From contig NZ_CP050855.1 in NCBI RefSeq assembly GCF_000821185.2, positions 2,914,001 to 2,978,000 on the forward strand: a stretch of 64,000 nt of DNA, written 5' to 3'. The notes under the pieces are model-generated. The model was not told the origin of the DNA. It was given only the letters and a program-made list of their open reading frames with translations, and made no database searches. How positions within the stretch are numbered: the first letter of the stretch is position 1; each line of letters begins with the position of its first letter. Source of the DNA: Serratia symbiotica (GTDB lineage Bacteria > Pseudomonadota > Gammaproteobacteria > Enterobacterales > Enterobacteriaceae). Made by a program: the position numbers and the translations under genes. Shown here one piece after another: positions 1 through 10,629 of the stretch.

Positions 1-71
1 AGCCATTATTTTGACTTTTCCCTTGCTGATCCGGCGGCGTATCTGCCGAAATACCGGGCCAGTGGGGGCGC

Positions 72-135
72 ATTATAGGGTTCCAATTTTTTTGCACAAC
101 CCCTTTTTTGATCTTTCTTTTTTCTTGCACACTTT
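72..135 (-). promoter_or_regulatory. rRNA operon P1-type promoter with A-rich UP region, reading leftward
   Basis: On the minus strand there is a TTGTGC -35 box (94-99), a 16-bp spacer and a perfect TATAAT -10 box (72-77), followed by a G+C-rich discriminator beginning GCGCC. Upstream (about 100-135) the minus strand is A-rich like an UP element. The 16-bp spacer, TATAATGCGCC arrangement and UP element are hallmarks of enterobacterial rrn P1 promoters, which are controlled by ppGpp, initiating NTP and Fis. In E. coli rrnD lies beside yrdA. The 16S gene itself must be outside the window. A short ORF reading through this DNA is taken to be spurious. Confidence 0.75.
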
Positions 136-255
136 CTCATCCTTTTGGGTGGTTCTTGTGCGATAAATATCATTAATCCGTCGCCGTAAATAATTGTAAT
201 TTCATCATCAAAGTCTAGTATTGCCGATAAATATGATCCCGATGAGGCTATTACC

Positions 256-798
256 ATGTCCGATGCAGTACGTTCTTATCTCCATTACTCTCCTAAACTC
301 GGTCAACGCGTCATGATCGATCCCTCCAGCGTAGTGATCGGCAATGTTGAATTGACCAACGATGTCAGTATTTGGCCTCTGGTCGCCATTCGTGGTGACG
401 TTAATGCGATTAAGATTGGCGCACGCAGCAATATTCAGGATGGATGTGTGCTGCACGTGACCCATAGATCGAAACATAACCCCGAAGGTTACCCATTATT
501 GATTGGCAATGACGTTACTGTTGGCCATAAGGCCATACTGCACGGCTGCACCATCGGCAATCGGGTATTGGTAGGTATGGGTTCGATCCTGCTAGACGGT
601 GTAGTAGTAGAAGATGATGTGATGATTGGTGCTGGCAGCCTGGTGACACCAGGTCAACGGCTGGTCAGCGGTTATCTCTATATGGGTAGCCCAGCGCGCC
701 AGGTTCGCCCGCTGACCGCCGCCGAGTTGGATGGATTACTCTACTCTGCCAACAACTATGTGCGCTGGAAAGACGAATACCTGCCGAAAGCTATCTGA
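256..798 (+). CDS. yrdA: Gamma-class carbonic anhydrase-like protein YrdA
   Basis: A 180-residue left-handed beta-helix protein built from hexapeptide repeats (for example VVIGNVEL, VTVGHKAI, VMIGAGS). Histidines in the LHVTH stretch and in GHKAILHG occupy the places of the zinc/iron ligands of the gamma carbonic anhydrase/YrdA family. Family members are cytosolic trimers; the physiological role of YrdA in enterobacteria is not settled. The gene is transcribed away from the rRNA promoter at the left edge and converges with aroE. Length is close to that of E. coli YrdA. Family assignment is secure; enzymatic activity is inferred only. Confidence 0.92.
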   Translation: MSDAVRSYLHYSPKLGQRVMIDPSSVVIGNVELTNDVSIWPLVAIRGDVNAIKIGARSNIQDGCVLHVTHRSKHNPEGYPLLIGNDVTVGHKAILHGCTIGNRVLVGMGSILLDGVVVEDDVMIGAGSLVTPGQRLVSGYLYMGSPARQVRPLTAAELDGLLYSANNYVRWKDEYLPKAI

Positions 799-835
799 CT
801 AGCACCTATTACCTGATCGGGAACAGGTGCTTCGC

Positions 836-1657
836 TTATGCCGCCAACTGACTACGCACACAGCGCAATACCGGTTCGATCTCAGGCATTACACCGTGCC
901 ACAGCAAGAACGCATGAGCAGCCTGCCCCACCAGCATCCCCAGACCATCGGCAAACTCCGTTGCCCCCTGTTGCTGCGCCCAAGCGAGGAACGGTGTCCT
1001 TCCCTGCTGATAGAACATGTCATAACACCGAGTTTGGCAGTTGACCACACCGACTGGCAACGCCGGTATCTTACCGCTGATGCCGGAAGCCGTGGCATTG
1101 ATCACCAGATTGAATGGCCGGTGCTGATCAAGCTGATCCATCGGTTGCGCCGAGATCTCACCACGGTGTTGGAAGAGCTGAGCCAGTTCCTTCGCCCGGC
1201 TGAAAGTTCGGTTGGTGATCGTTAGTTCACAGCCAAAGGACAACAGCGGCAAGATCACACCACGCGCTGCACCACCTGCCCCCACCAGCAAAATGTGATC
1301 CTGCGGCCAGATCAGTTGTTGGCGTTCAAGATCGGTTAATAGGCCGATGCCATCCGTGTTATCTCCCAGCAAACCGCCTTCTGGTAACACCTTAAGCGTA
1401 TTCACAGCACCAGCCAGCGAGGCGAACTCACTCAGCTCAGACGCGGCTTGAAAGGCACGCTCCTTAAAAGGTACCGTGACGTTCGCCCCCTGACCACCCG
1501 CACGGATAAACGCTTGCAGGCTGGCCTCAAAACTCTCTAGGGGTGCTAGCACGGTGCCATACGGGTGATCAATTCCTGTCTGTTCGGCGAACAACGCATG
1601 AATCAACGGTGATTTGCTGTGGCTGATAGGGTTGCCGAATACCGCAAATTTCTCCAT
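836..1657 (-). CDS. aroE: Shikimate dehydrogenase (NADP+) AroE
   Basis: Catalyses NADPH-dependent reduction of 3-dehydroshikimate to shikimate in the chorismate pathway. Visible features are the shikimate-binding SHSKSP near the N-terminus, the catalytic lysine in NVTVPFKE, the aspartate in GDNTDG, the dinucleotide-binding GAGGAARG and the NADP phosphate-binding [10 protein letters not shown]. The chosen start gives 273 residues beginning [10 protein letters not shown], as in E. coli; a start two codons upstream is also open. It lies 15 bp downstream of tsaC and is the last gene of the leftward yrdD-tsaC-aroE group. Confidence 0.96.
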   Translation of the reverse strand: MEKFAVFGNPISHSKSPLIHALFAEQTGIDHPYGTVLAPLESFEASLQAFIRAGGQGANVTVPFKERAFQAASELSEFASLAGAVNTLKVLPEGGLLGDNTDGIGLLTDLERQQLIWPQDHILLVGAGGAARGVILPLLSFGCELTITNRTFSRAKELAQLFQHRGEISAQPMDQLDQHRPFNLVINATASGISGKIPALPVGVVNCQTRCYDMFYQQGRTPFLAWAQQQGATEFADGLGMLVGQAAHAFLLWHGVMPEIEPVLRCVRSQLAA

Positions 1658-1672
1658 GCACATTACCTCTGT

Positions 1673-2242
1673 CTAACCCTGGCGGATCTGTTCGCCGCTC
1701 AAAGCATCTCTGATTTCTGAAGGGTTGAGGTAACCACCAACTTTACCCACCAACACCGGGAACGCAGTACCGAACTGCTGTGTCACCTCATTTGTATTAC
1801 GGCAGGGTTCTCGCTCGCTGAAGTTAGCGCTGGTCGATACCAATGGTTTGCCATACTGCCGACACAGTTGCTGCACCAGCGGATGGGCACTGACGCGCAC
1901 CGCCAGCGAGTTGAAACGGCCAGTCAGAAAGCGCGGAGTTTCAGGCCGGGCAGGGATCGCCCAAGTTACCGGCCCCGGCCAACTGGCGAATATCGCAGCA
2001 CGTTGCGGCTCACTCAACGCGCTGTCATTAATATACGGGATTAACTGCTGGTAGTCGGCGGCGATAAGGATCAATCCCTTCTCCCACGACCGCTGTTTCA
2101 AGGACAGCAACGTATTAACCGCCTGTTCGCTATCGGGGTCACATCCCAGACCGAATACAGCTTCGGTAGGATAGGCGATAACCTGCTGATTATGCAGCGC
2201 GTCAATAATAGACGCGAGGGTGGAAGTAGGTTCTGAGTTCAT
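1673..2242 (-). CDS. tsaC: Threonylcarbamoyl-AMP synthase TsaC (YrdC/RimN)
   Basis: Makes threonylcarbamoyl-AMP from threonine, bicarbonate and ATP, the first step of the essential t6A37 modification of ANN-decoding tRNAs. The 189-residue protein carries the YrdC/Sua5 fold signatures: [14 protein letters not shown] near the N-terminus, the KxRxxxKG nucleotide-binding motif (KQRSWEKG) and the STSAN motif near residue 140. It is the short, single-domain form typical of gammaproteobacteria. It sits 7 bp from the yrdD stop and 15 bp from aroE, so co-transcription is likely. Confidence 0.95.
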   Translation of the reverse strand: MNSEPTSTLASIIDALHNQQVIAYPTEAVFGLGCDPDSEQAVNTLLSLKQRSWEKGLILIAADYQQLIPYINDSALSEPQRAAIFASWPGPVTWAIPARPETPRFLTGRFNSLAVRVSAHPLVQQLCRQYGKPLVSTSANFSEREPCRNTNEVTQQFGTAFPVLVGKVGGYLNPSEIRDALSGEQIRQG

Positions 2243-2249
2243 TATGTGG

Positions 2250-2795
2250 TTATTCGGTGGTTGCTACGGGTTTTCCACAAAGTTTATTAGCACAGCAGAG
2301 GATCAACCCTTTTGCCGTACGCTTCTCCATCAGTAATGGATAGTGGCAGTAGGCGCACTCGCCAGCAACTGGTTTAAAATTGAGAGCAAACTGACACCCC
2401 GGATAACGATCACAGGAATGGAACACTTTACCGTAACGCGACTTGCGCCGCAGCAGTTTTCCCTGTCTGCATTGCGGGCAAGTGATGCTGGTTTCGTCCG
2501 GCTTATCAATCAATTCGGTATGGTCACATTCTGGATAATTACAGCAGCCGATGAACATACCATAACGCCCCTGACGCAGCGCCAGCATCGCCTGGCACTT
2601 CGGGCATGACTGCCCTTCTAATACCTTGACGATATGACCATCGGCCTGTGCCTTAAGCGGCCGGATATGCTGGCATTCGGGATAATGAGAACAGCCCAAG
2701 AAGGGGCCATGGCGACCACAGCGGATCACCAATTTAGCCCCGCATTCCGGACAGGATTCATTTTGCCTGGTGGCAAAAATCGCTGTTTTGGTCAT
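2250..2795 (-). CDS. yrdD: YrdD, topoisomerase-type C4 zinc-finger protein
   Basis: A 181-residue protein consisting almost entirely of C4 zinc ribbons of the kind found at the C-terminus of topoisomerase I. Repeats start at [16 protein letters not shown] and CPQCRQGK, each followed about 20 residues later by a second cysteine pair (CSHYPEC, CCNYPEC, CDRYPGC). A fourth, diverged finger starts at CAYCHYPL. No catalytic topoisomerase domain is present. Binding to single-stranded nucleic acid is the likely activity; the cellular role is unknown. Confidence 0.9.
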   Translation of the reverse strand: MTKTAIFATRQNESCPECGAKLVIRCGRHGPFLGCSHYPECQHIRPLKAQADGHIVKVLEGQSCPKCQAMLALRQGRYGMFIGCCNYPECDHTELIDKPDETSITCPQCRQGKLLRRKSRYGKVFHSCDRYPGCQFALNFKPVAGECAYCHYPLLMEKRTAKGLILCCANKLCGKPVATTE

Positions 2796-2820
2796 AACTT
2801 TTTCTATGCGTGTAACCGGT

Positions 2821-3290
2821 TTAGTGCAGATAGCCTTCTACTTCAAACAACAGTTCTTCCATTTGCTGATAGGCATTTTCATATCCGGGGATATTAAACA
2901 GTACCATCAGCACCACCCATTTTAGATCTTCGAGATCAAACTCCGTGTTGTCCAAGGCCATAACACGATCGATAACCATTTCACGGGTTTCAAGGTTTAA
3001 TACCTGAATCTGTTCCAAAAATAGGAGGAAACCACGGCAACTGGCATCCAAACGCACGTTCTCCTTTTTGGTGTAAATCCGCATCGTTAGTGGGTCAGTA
3101 TCGATAAAGTAAGATGCATTTTCTTCCACCTGAAAATCAGAAAATTTTATAACTAATTCAATGAATTGAAGAAATCATCTGGATGAAAGACCACCTGAGC
3201 GAGATCGTCGGTCAGTTGATCCTGATCGACGTGCAACTCTGATCCATTGTGGAGATAAGTTTCAAACAAGTACATAAGTACGTCGAACAT
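2821..3290 (-). pseudogene. smg: smg, interrupted by a one-base frameshift
   Basis: Smg (DUF494) is a roughly 157-residue acidic protein encoded beside dprA. An intact start at 3290 reads [12 protein letters not shown] and continues to about codon 45, where the frame hits a stop. The rest of the protein ([19 protein letters not shown] to [10 protein letters not shown]) is open in the -1-base frame, from about 3165 down to 2821. Total length is 470 nt, one base short of a 156-codon gene plus stop. The likely site is an A/T-rich stretch around 3140-3165. The start overlaps the end of dprA by about 29 bp, as in intact relatives. A sequencing error cannot be excluded. Confidence 0.8.
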
Positions 3291-4383
3291 GACTTGCCTT
3301 CCTTATTCGGACATAACCACCAGGTACCGCTGCAATCCAGCCTGCTAGCTCCAAATCCAATAACTTGATCACTACTTCTGTCACGGGTTGGCCGGCACGT
3401 TCAGCGACGACATCAACAGGCGTCACCTCATCCCCTACGTTAGCCAACACATCGGCAAATGGCAATTCAACTTCGGCCTCAGATACACAAATAGGTGTAT
3501 TTTCGTTCATTGACAGCCAATGAAGACTACTTCCCAACTGTTCGGCGATGTCTTTCGGGCTAGTGACCAGATAAGCGCCTTGCTGGATGAGCCAATGCGT
3601 GCCTTCGCTCATCGGGTTCCCTAGCGCGCCAGGAAGAGCGAACACCTCACGCCCCTGCTCCAACGCATAGCGGGCGGTGATCAGGGTGCCACTGTGCAGC
3701 GAGGCTTCAATCACCAGCACGCCCAGGCTCAGGCCGCTGATAATACGGTTACGCCGTGGAAAATGTGCGGCCAACGGCAAATCGGTGACCAGATGGTCAG
3801 AAACTACCGCACCGCCCTGTTCAACAATCTGCTCAGCAAGCCGCCAATGCTGACGCGGATAGACGTTGGCCAACCCGCTGCCCAAGACTGCCACGGTGCA
3901 ACCACTGGCCGCCAGTGCAGCGCGATGGCAGATACCATCAATGCCAATAGCCAAGCCGCTGGTAATGGTAAGGCCACAATACGTTAATTCACCAGCAAAG
4001 TAGCGCCCCCAATGCTCACCGTAGTGGCTAAATTGCCGACTGCCGACCATAGCAATTTGTGGCTGTTGCAGTACTTGCGGGTTGCCCTGCACTAACAACA
4101 ACAACGGCGCATCATTAATATGCTTCAAGCGCTCTGGGTATCCGACCTCACCATAGAGCAGCATCTGGCAGCCCACCTGCTCCAACCAGCGCAGTGTGGA
4201 GGCCAAATAGCGGGCATCCGCCTGCTGAAATTGAGCTTGCTGCCGGTCATTCAGCCCTATCTCCCGCAACAACTTGCAAGGTTCAGTACCGGCCGCTATC
4301 AACTGCCGCATAATCTGGCTAGCTAATGACGTGTCCAGCCCCTTCACCCCACGCATCCGTAAGCTAATTTCTTCTGGCTGCAT
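3262..4383 (-). CDS. dprA: DNA processing protein DprA (Smf)
   Basis: Rossmann-fold ssDNA- and RecA-loading protein of the DprA/Smf family, required for transformation in competent species and of unclear role in enterics. Family signatures visible are [39 protein letters not shown] and [12 protein letters not shown], followed by a C-terminal winged-helix domain ([15 protein letters not shown]). I chose the start at [15 protein letters not shown] (373 residues), which matches the length of E. coli DprA; an upstream start adding 15 residues is open but has no family counterpart. It is divergent from def. Confidence 0.93.
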   Translation of the reverse strand: MQPEEISLRMRGVKGLDTSLASQIMRQLIAAGTEPCKLLREIGLNDRQQAQFQQADARYLASTLRWLEQVGCQMLLYGEVGYPERLKHINDAPLLLLVQGNPQVLQQPQIAMVGSRQFSHYGEHWGRYFAGELTYCGLTITSGLAIGIDGICHRAALAASGCTVAVLGSGLANVYPRQHWRLAEQIVEQGGAVVSDHLVTDLPLAAHFPRRNRIISGLSLGVLVIEASLHSGTLITARYALEQGREVFALPGALGNPMSEGTHWLIQQGAYLVTSPKDIAEQLGSSLHWLSMNENTPICVSEAEVELPFADVLANVGDEVTPVDVVAERAGQPVTEVVIKLLDLELAGWIAAVPGGYVRIRKASHVRRTYVLV

Positions 4384-4516
4384 CACCCTTTCCCTCGCAG
4401 AAAGCGCTGGTATTACCCATTCGAGCAATTGATGTACAATGCTGTCAATCAGGCAGGGAAATGTCTAGAATGAAAGCTAAACCTCGTTTATCACTCGGAT
4501 ACAGATCTAAAGATAT

Positions 4517-5026
4517 ATGTCAGTCTTGCAGGTATTACATTTCCCAGACGATCGGCTGCGCAAAATTGCAGCACCGGTAAAAGAAGTCAATGCAGATATC
4601 CAGCGCATCGTGGATGACATGTTTGAAACCATGTACGCAGAGGAAGGCATTGGCTTGGCTGCAACTCAGGTGGATATCCACCAGCGCATTATCGTTATTG
4701 ATATTTCCAATAACCGCGATCAGCGCCTGGTGCTGATCAACCCGGAACTGCTGGAAAAAAGCGGCGAAACAGGCATCGAAGAAGGCTGCCTTTCGTTACC
4801 CGAGCAACGCGCTCTGGTACCGCGCGCAGCCAACGTGAAGATCCGCGCGCTCGACTTCGACGGCAAACCTTTCGAGCTGGAAGCGGACGACCTGTTGGCG
4901 ATCTGCATCCAACACGAGATGGATCACCTGGTGGGCAAGCTGTTCGTAGATTACCTGTCGCCACTCAAGCGCCAGCGCATCCGCCAGAAACTGGAAAAAA
5001 TGGCCAAGCTTAACGCCCGTGCCTAA
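4517..5026 (+). CDS. def: Peptide deformylase Def
   Basis: Iron-dependent enzyme that removes the formyl group from the N-terminal methionine of new proteins. All three family motifs are present: GIGLAATQV (residues 44-52), EEGCLSLP with the metal-binding Cys91, and QHEMDH with metal ligands His133 and His137 and catalytic Glu134. Length 169 residues is standard. It begins the rightward def-fmt-rsmB-trkA cluster, and fmt starts 17 bp after its stop, matching their opposite formylation and deformylation roles. Confidence 0.97.
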   Translation: MSVLQVLHFPDDRLRKIAAPVKEVNADIQRIVDDMFETMYAEEGIGLAATQVDIHQRIIVIDISNNRDQRLVLINPELLEKSGETGIEEGCLSLPEQRALVPRAANVKIRALDFDGKPFELEADDLLAICIQHEMDHLVGKLFVDYLSPLKRQRIRQKLEKMAKLNARA

Positions 5027-5043
5027 CCGATCAGGAAATCAGC

Positions 5044-5988
5044 GTGTCTGACTCTTTACGGATTATTTTCGCCGGAACACCAGACTTCGCAACGCGTCAC
5101 CTTGACGCGTTGTTATCATCTGAGCACCAGATCGTCGGCGTATTTACCCAGCCCGATCGTCCGGCTGGACGTGGCAATAAGCTAACACCGAGTTCAGTCA
5201 AGGTGCTGGCGGAACGGCATCAACTGCCGGTGTTTCAGCCGAAATCATTACGGCCTGAAGAGAATCAGCAACTGGTTGCCGATCTTAACGCCGATGTGAT
5301 GGTTGTGGTGGCTTATGGACTGCTTTTGCCGAAAACAGTATTGGATATGCCCCATTTGGGCTGCATTAACGTGCACGGTTCACTGCTGCCACGCTGGCGT
5401 GGTGCGGCACCAATCCAGCGTTCTTTGTGGGCAGGCGACAACGAAACCGGGGTGACCATCATGCAGATGGATGTGGGGTTGGATACCGGCGACATGATAC
5501 ACAAGATCGTTTGTCCTATCGAAGCAACAGATACCAGCGCCAGCCTATATGACAAACTGGCCGAATTTGGCCCGCAGGGGCTGCTGACAACGTTACAACT
5601 GTTGGCAGATGGCACGGTTAAACGTGAAGTTCAGAATGAGGCGCAGGTGACCTACGCTGAGAAACTGAGCAAAGAAGAAGCGCGCCTGGACTGGAGCCTG
5701 TCCGCTGCGCAGTTAGAGCGTTGCATTCGCGCCTTTAACCCATGGCCGGTCAGTTACTTCACCGTGGATGGGCAGCCGGTGAAAGTTTGGCAAGCCAGTG
5801 TGCTGGTGGAAACCGCAGACGCAGAACCAGGCACCATTGTCCATGCCGACAAGCACGGCATTCAGGTGGCGACTGCCAACGGCATTCTTAACCTAACCCA
5901 GTTGCAGCCAGCAGGGAAAAAACCGATGTCAGCGCAGGATTTACTGAATTCACGCCGCGCATGGTTTACCCCTGGCAACCAGTTGTAG
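5044..5988 (+). CDS. fmt: Methionyl-tRNA formyltransferase Fmt
   Basis: Formylates Met-tRNA(fMet) using 10-formyltetrahydrofolate to make initiator tRNA. The N-terminal catalytic domain has [18 protein letters not shown] with catalytic Asn109 and His111, and Asp147 in [13 protein letters not shown]-terminal OB-like tRNA-binding domain follows from about residue 210. The start codon is GTG. The protein has 314 residues, normal for the family. It is coupled to def upstream and followed by a strong terminator hairpin before rsmB. Confidence 0.97.
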   Translation: MSDSLRIIFAGTPDFATRHLDALLSSEHQIVGVFTQPDRPAGRGNKLTPSSVKVLAERHQLPVFQPKSLRPEENQQLVADLNADVMVVVAYGLLLPKTVLDMPHLGCINVHGSLLPRWRGAAPIQRSLWAGDNETGVTIMQMDVGLDTGDMIHKIVCPIEATDTSASLYDKLAEFGPQGLLTTLQLLADGTVKREVQNEAQVTYAEKLSKEEARLDWSLSAAQLERCIRAFNPWPVSYFTVDGQPVKVWQASVLVETADAEPGTIVHADKHGIQVATANGILNLTQLQPAGKKPMSAQDLLNSRRAWFTPGNQL

Positions 5989-5998
5989 CCTCCTCCAT

Positions 5999-6033
5999 AG
6001 CCCGGCCATTAATCGCCGGGCTGTTTCTTTTTT
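5999..6033 (+). terminator. Rho-independent terminator between fmt and rsmB
   Basis: Inverted repeat AGCCCGGC / GCCGGGCT (5999-6006 and 6015-6022) with an 8-base loop, followed by a T-rich run to 6033. The arms are a perfect 8-bp stem. It would stop most def-fmt transcription, so rsmB would need partial readthrough or its own promoter. Confidence 0.8.
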
Positions 6034-6049
6034 AATGCTGACCGTTATC

Positions 6050-7339
6050 ATGAAAAACAATTACAACCTCCGAAGTCACGCTGCCAAAGCCATCGGCCAG
6101 GTACTGGATCAAGGTCAGTCGCTCAGCACTGTCCTGCCAGCAATGCAAAGTACCATCAATGACAAGGATCGTGCATTGTTACAGGAACTGTGCTTCGGTA
6201 CCTTACGCATGCTGCCCCAACTTGAATGGTGCATTCAGCAGTTGATGGCCAAGCCAATGATCGGCAAACAACGCACACTGCACTATTTACTGATGGTTGG
6301 CCTCTACCAACTGCTGTATACTCGCATCCCACCGCACGCGGTGCTAGCTGAAACGGTGAACGGTGCAGTAGCGCTGAAACGTCCGCAACTTAAAGGACTG
6401 ATTAACGGCATATTACGCCAGTTTCAGCGTCAACAAGACGCGTTGATGCAGCACGCTGCCGATAACAACTGCCGCTACTTACACCCAAGCTGGCTGTTAA
6501 AACGCATCCAGCAGGCCTACCCGGCGCAGTGGGAGCAGATTGTCGATGCCAATAACCAGAAACCGCCAATGTGGCTGCGCGTCAACCGTCTGCATCACAC
6601 CCGCGAAGCATACCTGCAACTGATGACCCAGGCCGGCATAGCAGCCGAACCTCACGCTGAATATACTGACGCACTACGCCTTCTAACACCGTGCGCTGTG
6701 AGCGCTCTGCCTGGCTTTGCCGATGGCTGGGTTACTGTACAGGATGCTTCGGCGCAGGGCTGTATTGCTCTGCTCGATCCACAAAACGGTGAACAAATCC
6801 TCGACCTGTGCGCGGCTCCTGGTGGCAAAACCACCCATATTCTGGAATCCGCGCCCAAGGCACAGGTGATGGCCATTGACATCGATGAGCACCGACTCAC
6901 TCGTGTCAAAGAGAACCTCCAGCGCCTGCACTTGCATGCCGAGGTAAAACTGGGCGATGGCTGCACACCGCAACAGTGGTGCGGCAACAAACAGTTCGAT
7001 CGCATTTTACTGGATGCTCCTTGCTCGGCCAGCGGCGTTATTCGCCGGCATCCCGACATCAAATGGCTACGTCGTGACCGTGATATCGCCGAGTTAGCTG
7101 GCCTACAGGCGAAAATGCTGGCAGCGATATGGCCACATTTGAAATCCGGCGGTGTGATGGTCTACGCCACTTGCTCGATCCTGCCGGAAGAAAACAGCGA
7201 ACAAATCGCCGCCTTCCTGCAACACCATTACGACGCCAGGTTGGTCGAGACCGGTAGCCCAGAGCAGCCGGGCCGACAGAACCTTCCACATCCCAAGGAT
7301 GGTGATGGCTTCTTTTACGCTAAGCTGATTAAAATATAA
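6050..7339 (+). CDS. rsmB: 16S rRNA m5C967 methyltransferase RsmB
   Basis: S-adenosylmethionine-dependent methyltransferase for C967 of 16S rRNA. An N-terminal NusB-like RNA-binding domain (about residues 1-145) precedes a Rossmann methyltransferase domain with [15 protein letters not shown] (SAM binding), the catalytic DAPCSASG and ATCS cysteine motifs, and the C-terminal DGFFYAKL. The start at MKNNYNLRS matches the family and gives 429 residues; an ATG at 6035 in the same frame is the alternative. It follows a terminator after fmt and precedes trkA by 55 bp. Confidence 0.95.
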   Translation: MKNNYNLRSHAAKAIGQVLDQGQSLSTVLPAMQSTINDKDRALLQELCFGTLRMLPQLEWCIQQLMAKPMIGKQRTLHYLLMVGLYQLLYTRIPPHAVLAETVNGAVALKRPQLKGLINGILRQFQRQQDALMQHAADNNCRYLHPSWLLKRIQQAYPAQWEQIVDANNQKPPMWLRVNRLHHTREAYLQLMTQAGIAAEPHAEYTDALRLLTPCAVSALPGFADGWVTVQDASAQGCIALLDPQNGEQILDLCAAPGGKTTHILESAPKAQVMAIDIDEHRLTRVKENLQRLHLHAEVKLGDGCTPQQWCGNKQFDRILLDAPCSASGVIRRHPDIKWLRRDRDIAELAGLQAKMLAAIWPHLKSGGVMVYATCSILPEENSEQIAAFLQHHYDARLVETGSPEQPGRQNLPHPKDGDGFFYAKLIKI

Positions 7340-7394
7340 TTCTTCAGGGCATGCCCCAGCCCCCTAAATCTTTCAGTGTGAAGCAGGGAACCAA

Positions 7395-8771
7395 ATGAAA
7401 ATAATTATTCTTGGTGCAGGCCAGGTTGGCGGTACGCTGGCGGAAAACCTGGTAGGCGAAAATAACGATATCACCGTCGTCGATACTAATTCTGGTCGCC
7501 TACGGCAATTACAGGATAAATTTGACCTGCGAGTGGTGCAGGGGCACGGTTCTCATCCGCGTGTACTACGCGAAGCCGGTGCCGAAGACGCAGATATGCT
7601 GGTCGCCGTCACCAACTCTGACGAAACTAATATGGTCGCCTGCCAGATCGCCTATTCGCTGTTTAATACCCCCAATCGTATTGCCCGTATACGTGCGCCA
7701 GACTACATCCGCGAGTCAGAGAAGCTATTCCAACCGGCAGCGGTGCCAATTGACCACCTGATTTCACCGGAACAACTAGTTATCGATTACATTTACAAGC
7801 TGATCGAATACCCCGGCGCACTACAAGTGGTGAACTTTGCCGAAGGCAAGATCAGCATCGTGGCGGTAAAAGCCTACTATGGTGGGCCGCTGGTAGGTAA
7901 TGCGTTATCCTCAATGCGCGAGCATATGCCGCACATCGACACCCGTGTCGCCGCCATTTTCCGGCAGGATAGACCCATTCGCCCACAAGGTTCAACCATT
8001 ATTGAAGCTGGGGATGAGGTATTCTTTGTCGCCGCTTCACAGCATATCCGTGCCGTAATGAGCGAACTGCAACGGTTGGAGAAACCCTATAAACGCATCA
8101 TGATCGTCGGTGGTGGCAATGTTGGCGCTGGGCTGGCTCAGAGGCTGGAGAAGTCTTACAACGTGAAGCTGATTGAGCGTAATCGGCAACGTGCCACCGA
8201 ACTGGCCGAGCAGCTTCATGATACTATCGTGTTTTATGGTGACGCCTCTGATCAGGAACTACTGGCAGAAGAACACGTCGATCAAGTGGACGTATTTATC
8301 GCTATCACCAACGACGATGAAGCCAACATTATGTCTGCCATGCTGGCAAAGCGGATGGGTGCCAAGAAAGTAATTGTGTTGATCCAGCGCCGTGCCTATG
8401 TCGATCTAGTACAGGGAAGCGTGATTGATATCGCTATTTCGCCACAGCAGGCAACGATTTCAGCATTGTTGGGCCACGTACGCAAAGCAGATATTGTCAG
8501 TGTTTCTTCATTACGCCGCGGTGTAGCCGAAGCAATTGAAGCCATCGCCCACGGTGATGAAAGTACCTCGAAAGTGGTTGGGCGGATCGTGGCAGAGATC
8601 AAACTGCCACCAGGCACTACCATCGGTGCCATTGTGCGCGGTGATGACGTTATTATCGCTAACCGCAACAGCAAAATTGAGCAGGGCGATCACGTTATTA
8701 TGTTTATTACCGACAAGAAATTCGTCCCTGATGTAGAGCGGCTATTTCAGCCAAGTCCATTCTTCCTGTAG
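7395..8771 (+). CDS. trkA: Trk potassium uptake regulatory subunit TrkA
   Basis: Cytoplasmic NAD(H)-binding peripheral subunit that gates the TrkG/TrkH potassium channels. The 458-residue protein has two tandem RCK modules: the first Rossmann domain begins [17 protein letters not shown], the second begins [17 protein letters not shown] near residue 233, and each is followed by a TrkA-C domain. No TrkH is encoded in the window. The coding sequence is intact. It is the last gene of the def cluster, with mscL 124 bp further on in the same direction. Confidence 0.96.
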   Translation: MKIIILGAGQVGGTLAENLVGENNDITVVDTNSGRLRQLQDKFDLRVVQGHGSHPRVLREAGAEDADMLVAVTNSDETNMVACQIAYSLFNTPNRIARIRAPDYIRESEKLFQPAAVPIDHLISPEQLVIDYIYKLIEYPGALQVVNFAEGKISIVAVKAYYGGPLVGNALSSMREHMPHIDTRVAAIFRQDRPIRPQGSTIIEAGDEVFFVAASQHIRAVMSELQRLEKPYKRIMIVGGGNVGAGLAQRLEKSYNVKLIERNRQRATELAEQLHDTIVFYGDASDQELLAEEHVDQVDVFIAITNDDEANIMSAMLAKRMGAKKVIVLIQRRAYVDLVQGSVIDIAISPQQATISALLGHVRKADIVSVSSLRRGVAEAIEAIAHGDESTSKVVGRIVAEIKLPPGTTIGAIVRGDDVIIANRNSKIEQGDHVIMFITDKKFVPDVERLFQPSPFFL

Positions 8772-8895
8772 AACAAATCTATTAACAGATATTCTTCTCT
8801 GCCGAGGAAAGAGATAAAACTTTTTCCTCCATTTATGGCAAAGGGGAAGTACTTTGTTAAACTTGAGTTATTAATTTCTGCAAGGGGTGCGATCT

Positions 8896-9309
8896 ATGAG
8901 TTTGTTGAAAGAGTTCCGTGAATTTGCCATACGTGGCAATGTGGTTGATCTAGCCGTGGGGGTTATTATTGGTGCGGCGTTTGGCAAGATCGTTTCATCT
9001 TTGGTTGCGGATATCATCATGCCACCACTGGGCTTACTGATCGGTGGTGTTGATTTCAAACAATTCCATTTGGTATTACGCGAAGCTCAAGGCACTGTTC
9101 CTGCTGTAGTGATAAACTACGGTTCATTTATTCAGACCATTTTCGATTTCGTTATTGTTGCTTTCGCTATTTTCCTAGCGATTAAATTAATGAACAAAGC
9201 GCGTCGTAAACAGGAAGAAAAGCCTGTTACCCCACCAGCACCAACCGCAGAAGAAAAACTGCTGACTGAAATTCGTGATTTGCTGAGCCAACAACAACCA
9301 AAACTGTAG
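8896..9309 (+). CDS. mscL: Large-conductance mechanosensitive channel MscL
   Basis: Homopentameric inner-membrane channel that opens under hypo-osmotic stress to release solutes. N-terminal amphipathic helix [14 protein letters not shown], a glycine- and alanine-rich first transmembrane segment ([17 protein letters not shown]), a periplasmic loop, a second transmembrane segment ([16 protein letters not shown]) and a cytoplasmic helix ([12 protein letters not shown]). The start at [10 protein letters not shown] gives 137 residues as in the family; an in-frame ATG three codons upstream is less likely. Confidence 0.96.
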   Translation: MSLLKEFREFAIRGNVVDLAVGVIIGAAFGKIVSSLVADIIMPPLGLLIGGVDFKQFHLVLREAQGTVPAVVINYGSFIQTIFDFVIVAFAIFLAIKLMNKARRKQEEKPVTPPAPTAEEKLLTEIRDLLSQQQPKL

Positions 9310-9380
9310 AATACAGACTAGACCCATTCAAATAAAAGCGGTCGTGACGCCGATGTAGTGTTGGTGTACTCTTTCGGCTT

Positions 9381-9584
9381 TTGAATGCACCTATGACAAA
9401 GATTGATGTGGTTTATCCTCATTGTTCTGAAACGAAGAGGGTAATTCGGAACAGCCATTCCCGCTCAGGAGCACAGCTTTATCGCTGTAAACACTGCCTG
9501 AAAACCTTCCAGCTCAGCTATCGCTACAACAGCGCTAAACCCGCAACCCATCAGACCATTGTTGATATGGCGATGAAAGGTTAG
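9381..9584 (+). pseudogene. IS1-family insA N-terminal fragment
   Basis: The translation resembles the N-terminal zinc-finger half of InsA of IS1: two CxxC-like pairs (YPHCSE, CKHCLKTFQLSY) and the THQTIVDMAMKG segment matching THQKIIDMAMNG. It stops right after MKG, so the helix-turn-helix half and all of insB are missing, and I find no matching downstream inverted repeat. The possible start is TTG, or the ATG at 9393. The 317 bp between mscL and zntR holds this fragment and nothing else I recognise. In E. coli arfA lies between mscL and zntR; no ArfA-like sequence is seen. Confidence 0.8.
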
Positions 9585-9626
9585 TGTACTGTTGATATTG
9601 TCGTCCATGTAAAAATTAAAGGTTCC

Positions 9627-10058
9627 TCAGTGGCCTTTTTCGCACTTTTCATCCCTGGCACCCTGTTCCAGCGCTTCAAGGATAGAACAATAGTTACTGG
9701 AGTGGGCGGCACCGCAACAGGCATCGCTCAACCGCTTCAAGGACCCGTGCATCCGGGTTAACTCAGCCAACTTGTTTTCAACATCATTCAAGCGAGCATC
9801 AACGATAGACTTCGACTCCTTGCAGGTATGATGCTCTGGGTCGATGCGGATCGACAACAGTTCGGCGATCATCTCTAGCGTAAAACCTAATTGTTTGGCA
9901 TAGCGGATAAAACGTAGGCGTTGCAGATCCTGATCGCTATACAGCCGATAGCCTCCTGCTGTACGGACATTATGATCCATCATGCCTTGCTTCTCATAGT
10001 AGCGTATCGTATCTGGAGTTACGTCAGCGAGCTTCGCCAATTGACCGATTTTGAACAT
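9627..10058 (-). CDS. zntR: Zn(II)-responsive MerR-family regulator ZntR
   Basis: Activates transcription of the zinc exporter gene zntA by untwisting its promoter when zinc is bound. The N-terminal winged helix reads IGQLAKLADVTPDTIRYYEKQG, a long dimerisation helix follows, and the metal-binding residues of ZntR are all present: Cys79, Cys114, Cys115, His119 and Cys124. The second of two adjacent ATGs (MFKIGQ) matches the family and gives 143 residues. zntA is not in the window. The gene yhdN, found after zntR in E. coli, is absent. Confidence 0.93.
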   Translation of the reverse strand: MFKIGQLAKLADVTPDTIRYYEKQGMMDHNVRTAGGYRLYSDQDLQRLRFIRYAKQLGFTLEMIAELLSIRIDPEHHTCKESKSIVDARLNDVENKLAELTRMHGSLKRLSDACCGAAHSSNYCSILEALEQGARDEKCEKGH

Positions 10059-10158
10059 CACTTTTCCTCCCAGCTAAATTTACCCTGCAACACACTTAGA
10101 TATCATGTCGACTTAGTTAAAGGGATAGGGAGCTTAAGATCAATGGGAATTTGGGCGT

Positions 10159-10186
10159 AAAAAAACCGGGCAAGCCCGGTTTTTTT
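10159..10186 (-). terminator. Rho-independent terminator of the alpha operon (after rplQ)
   Basis: Perfect inverted repeat ACCGGGC/GCCCGGT flanked by A7 on one side and T7 on the other, placed just after the rplQ stop. The symmetric A and T runs would allow it to act in both directions, also insulating zntR from the ribosomal operon. Confidence 0.9.
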
Positions 10187-10199
10187 ACGTGTCTACAGA

Positions 10200-10613
<414 letters not shown>

Positions 10614-10629
10614 TTAACCTGTGATCCGG

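Noticed and set aside
6..257. 83-codon minus-strand ORF at the left edge
   Set aside because: It lies over the rRNA promoter and the yrdA upstream region, has a low-complexity lysine-rich reading and no recognisable family.
827..1225. Antisense ORF over aroE, and similar long antisense ORFs over rpoA, tuf, rplC and fusA
   Set aside because: They are mirror frames of conserved genes with strong codon bias and have no family resemblance.
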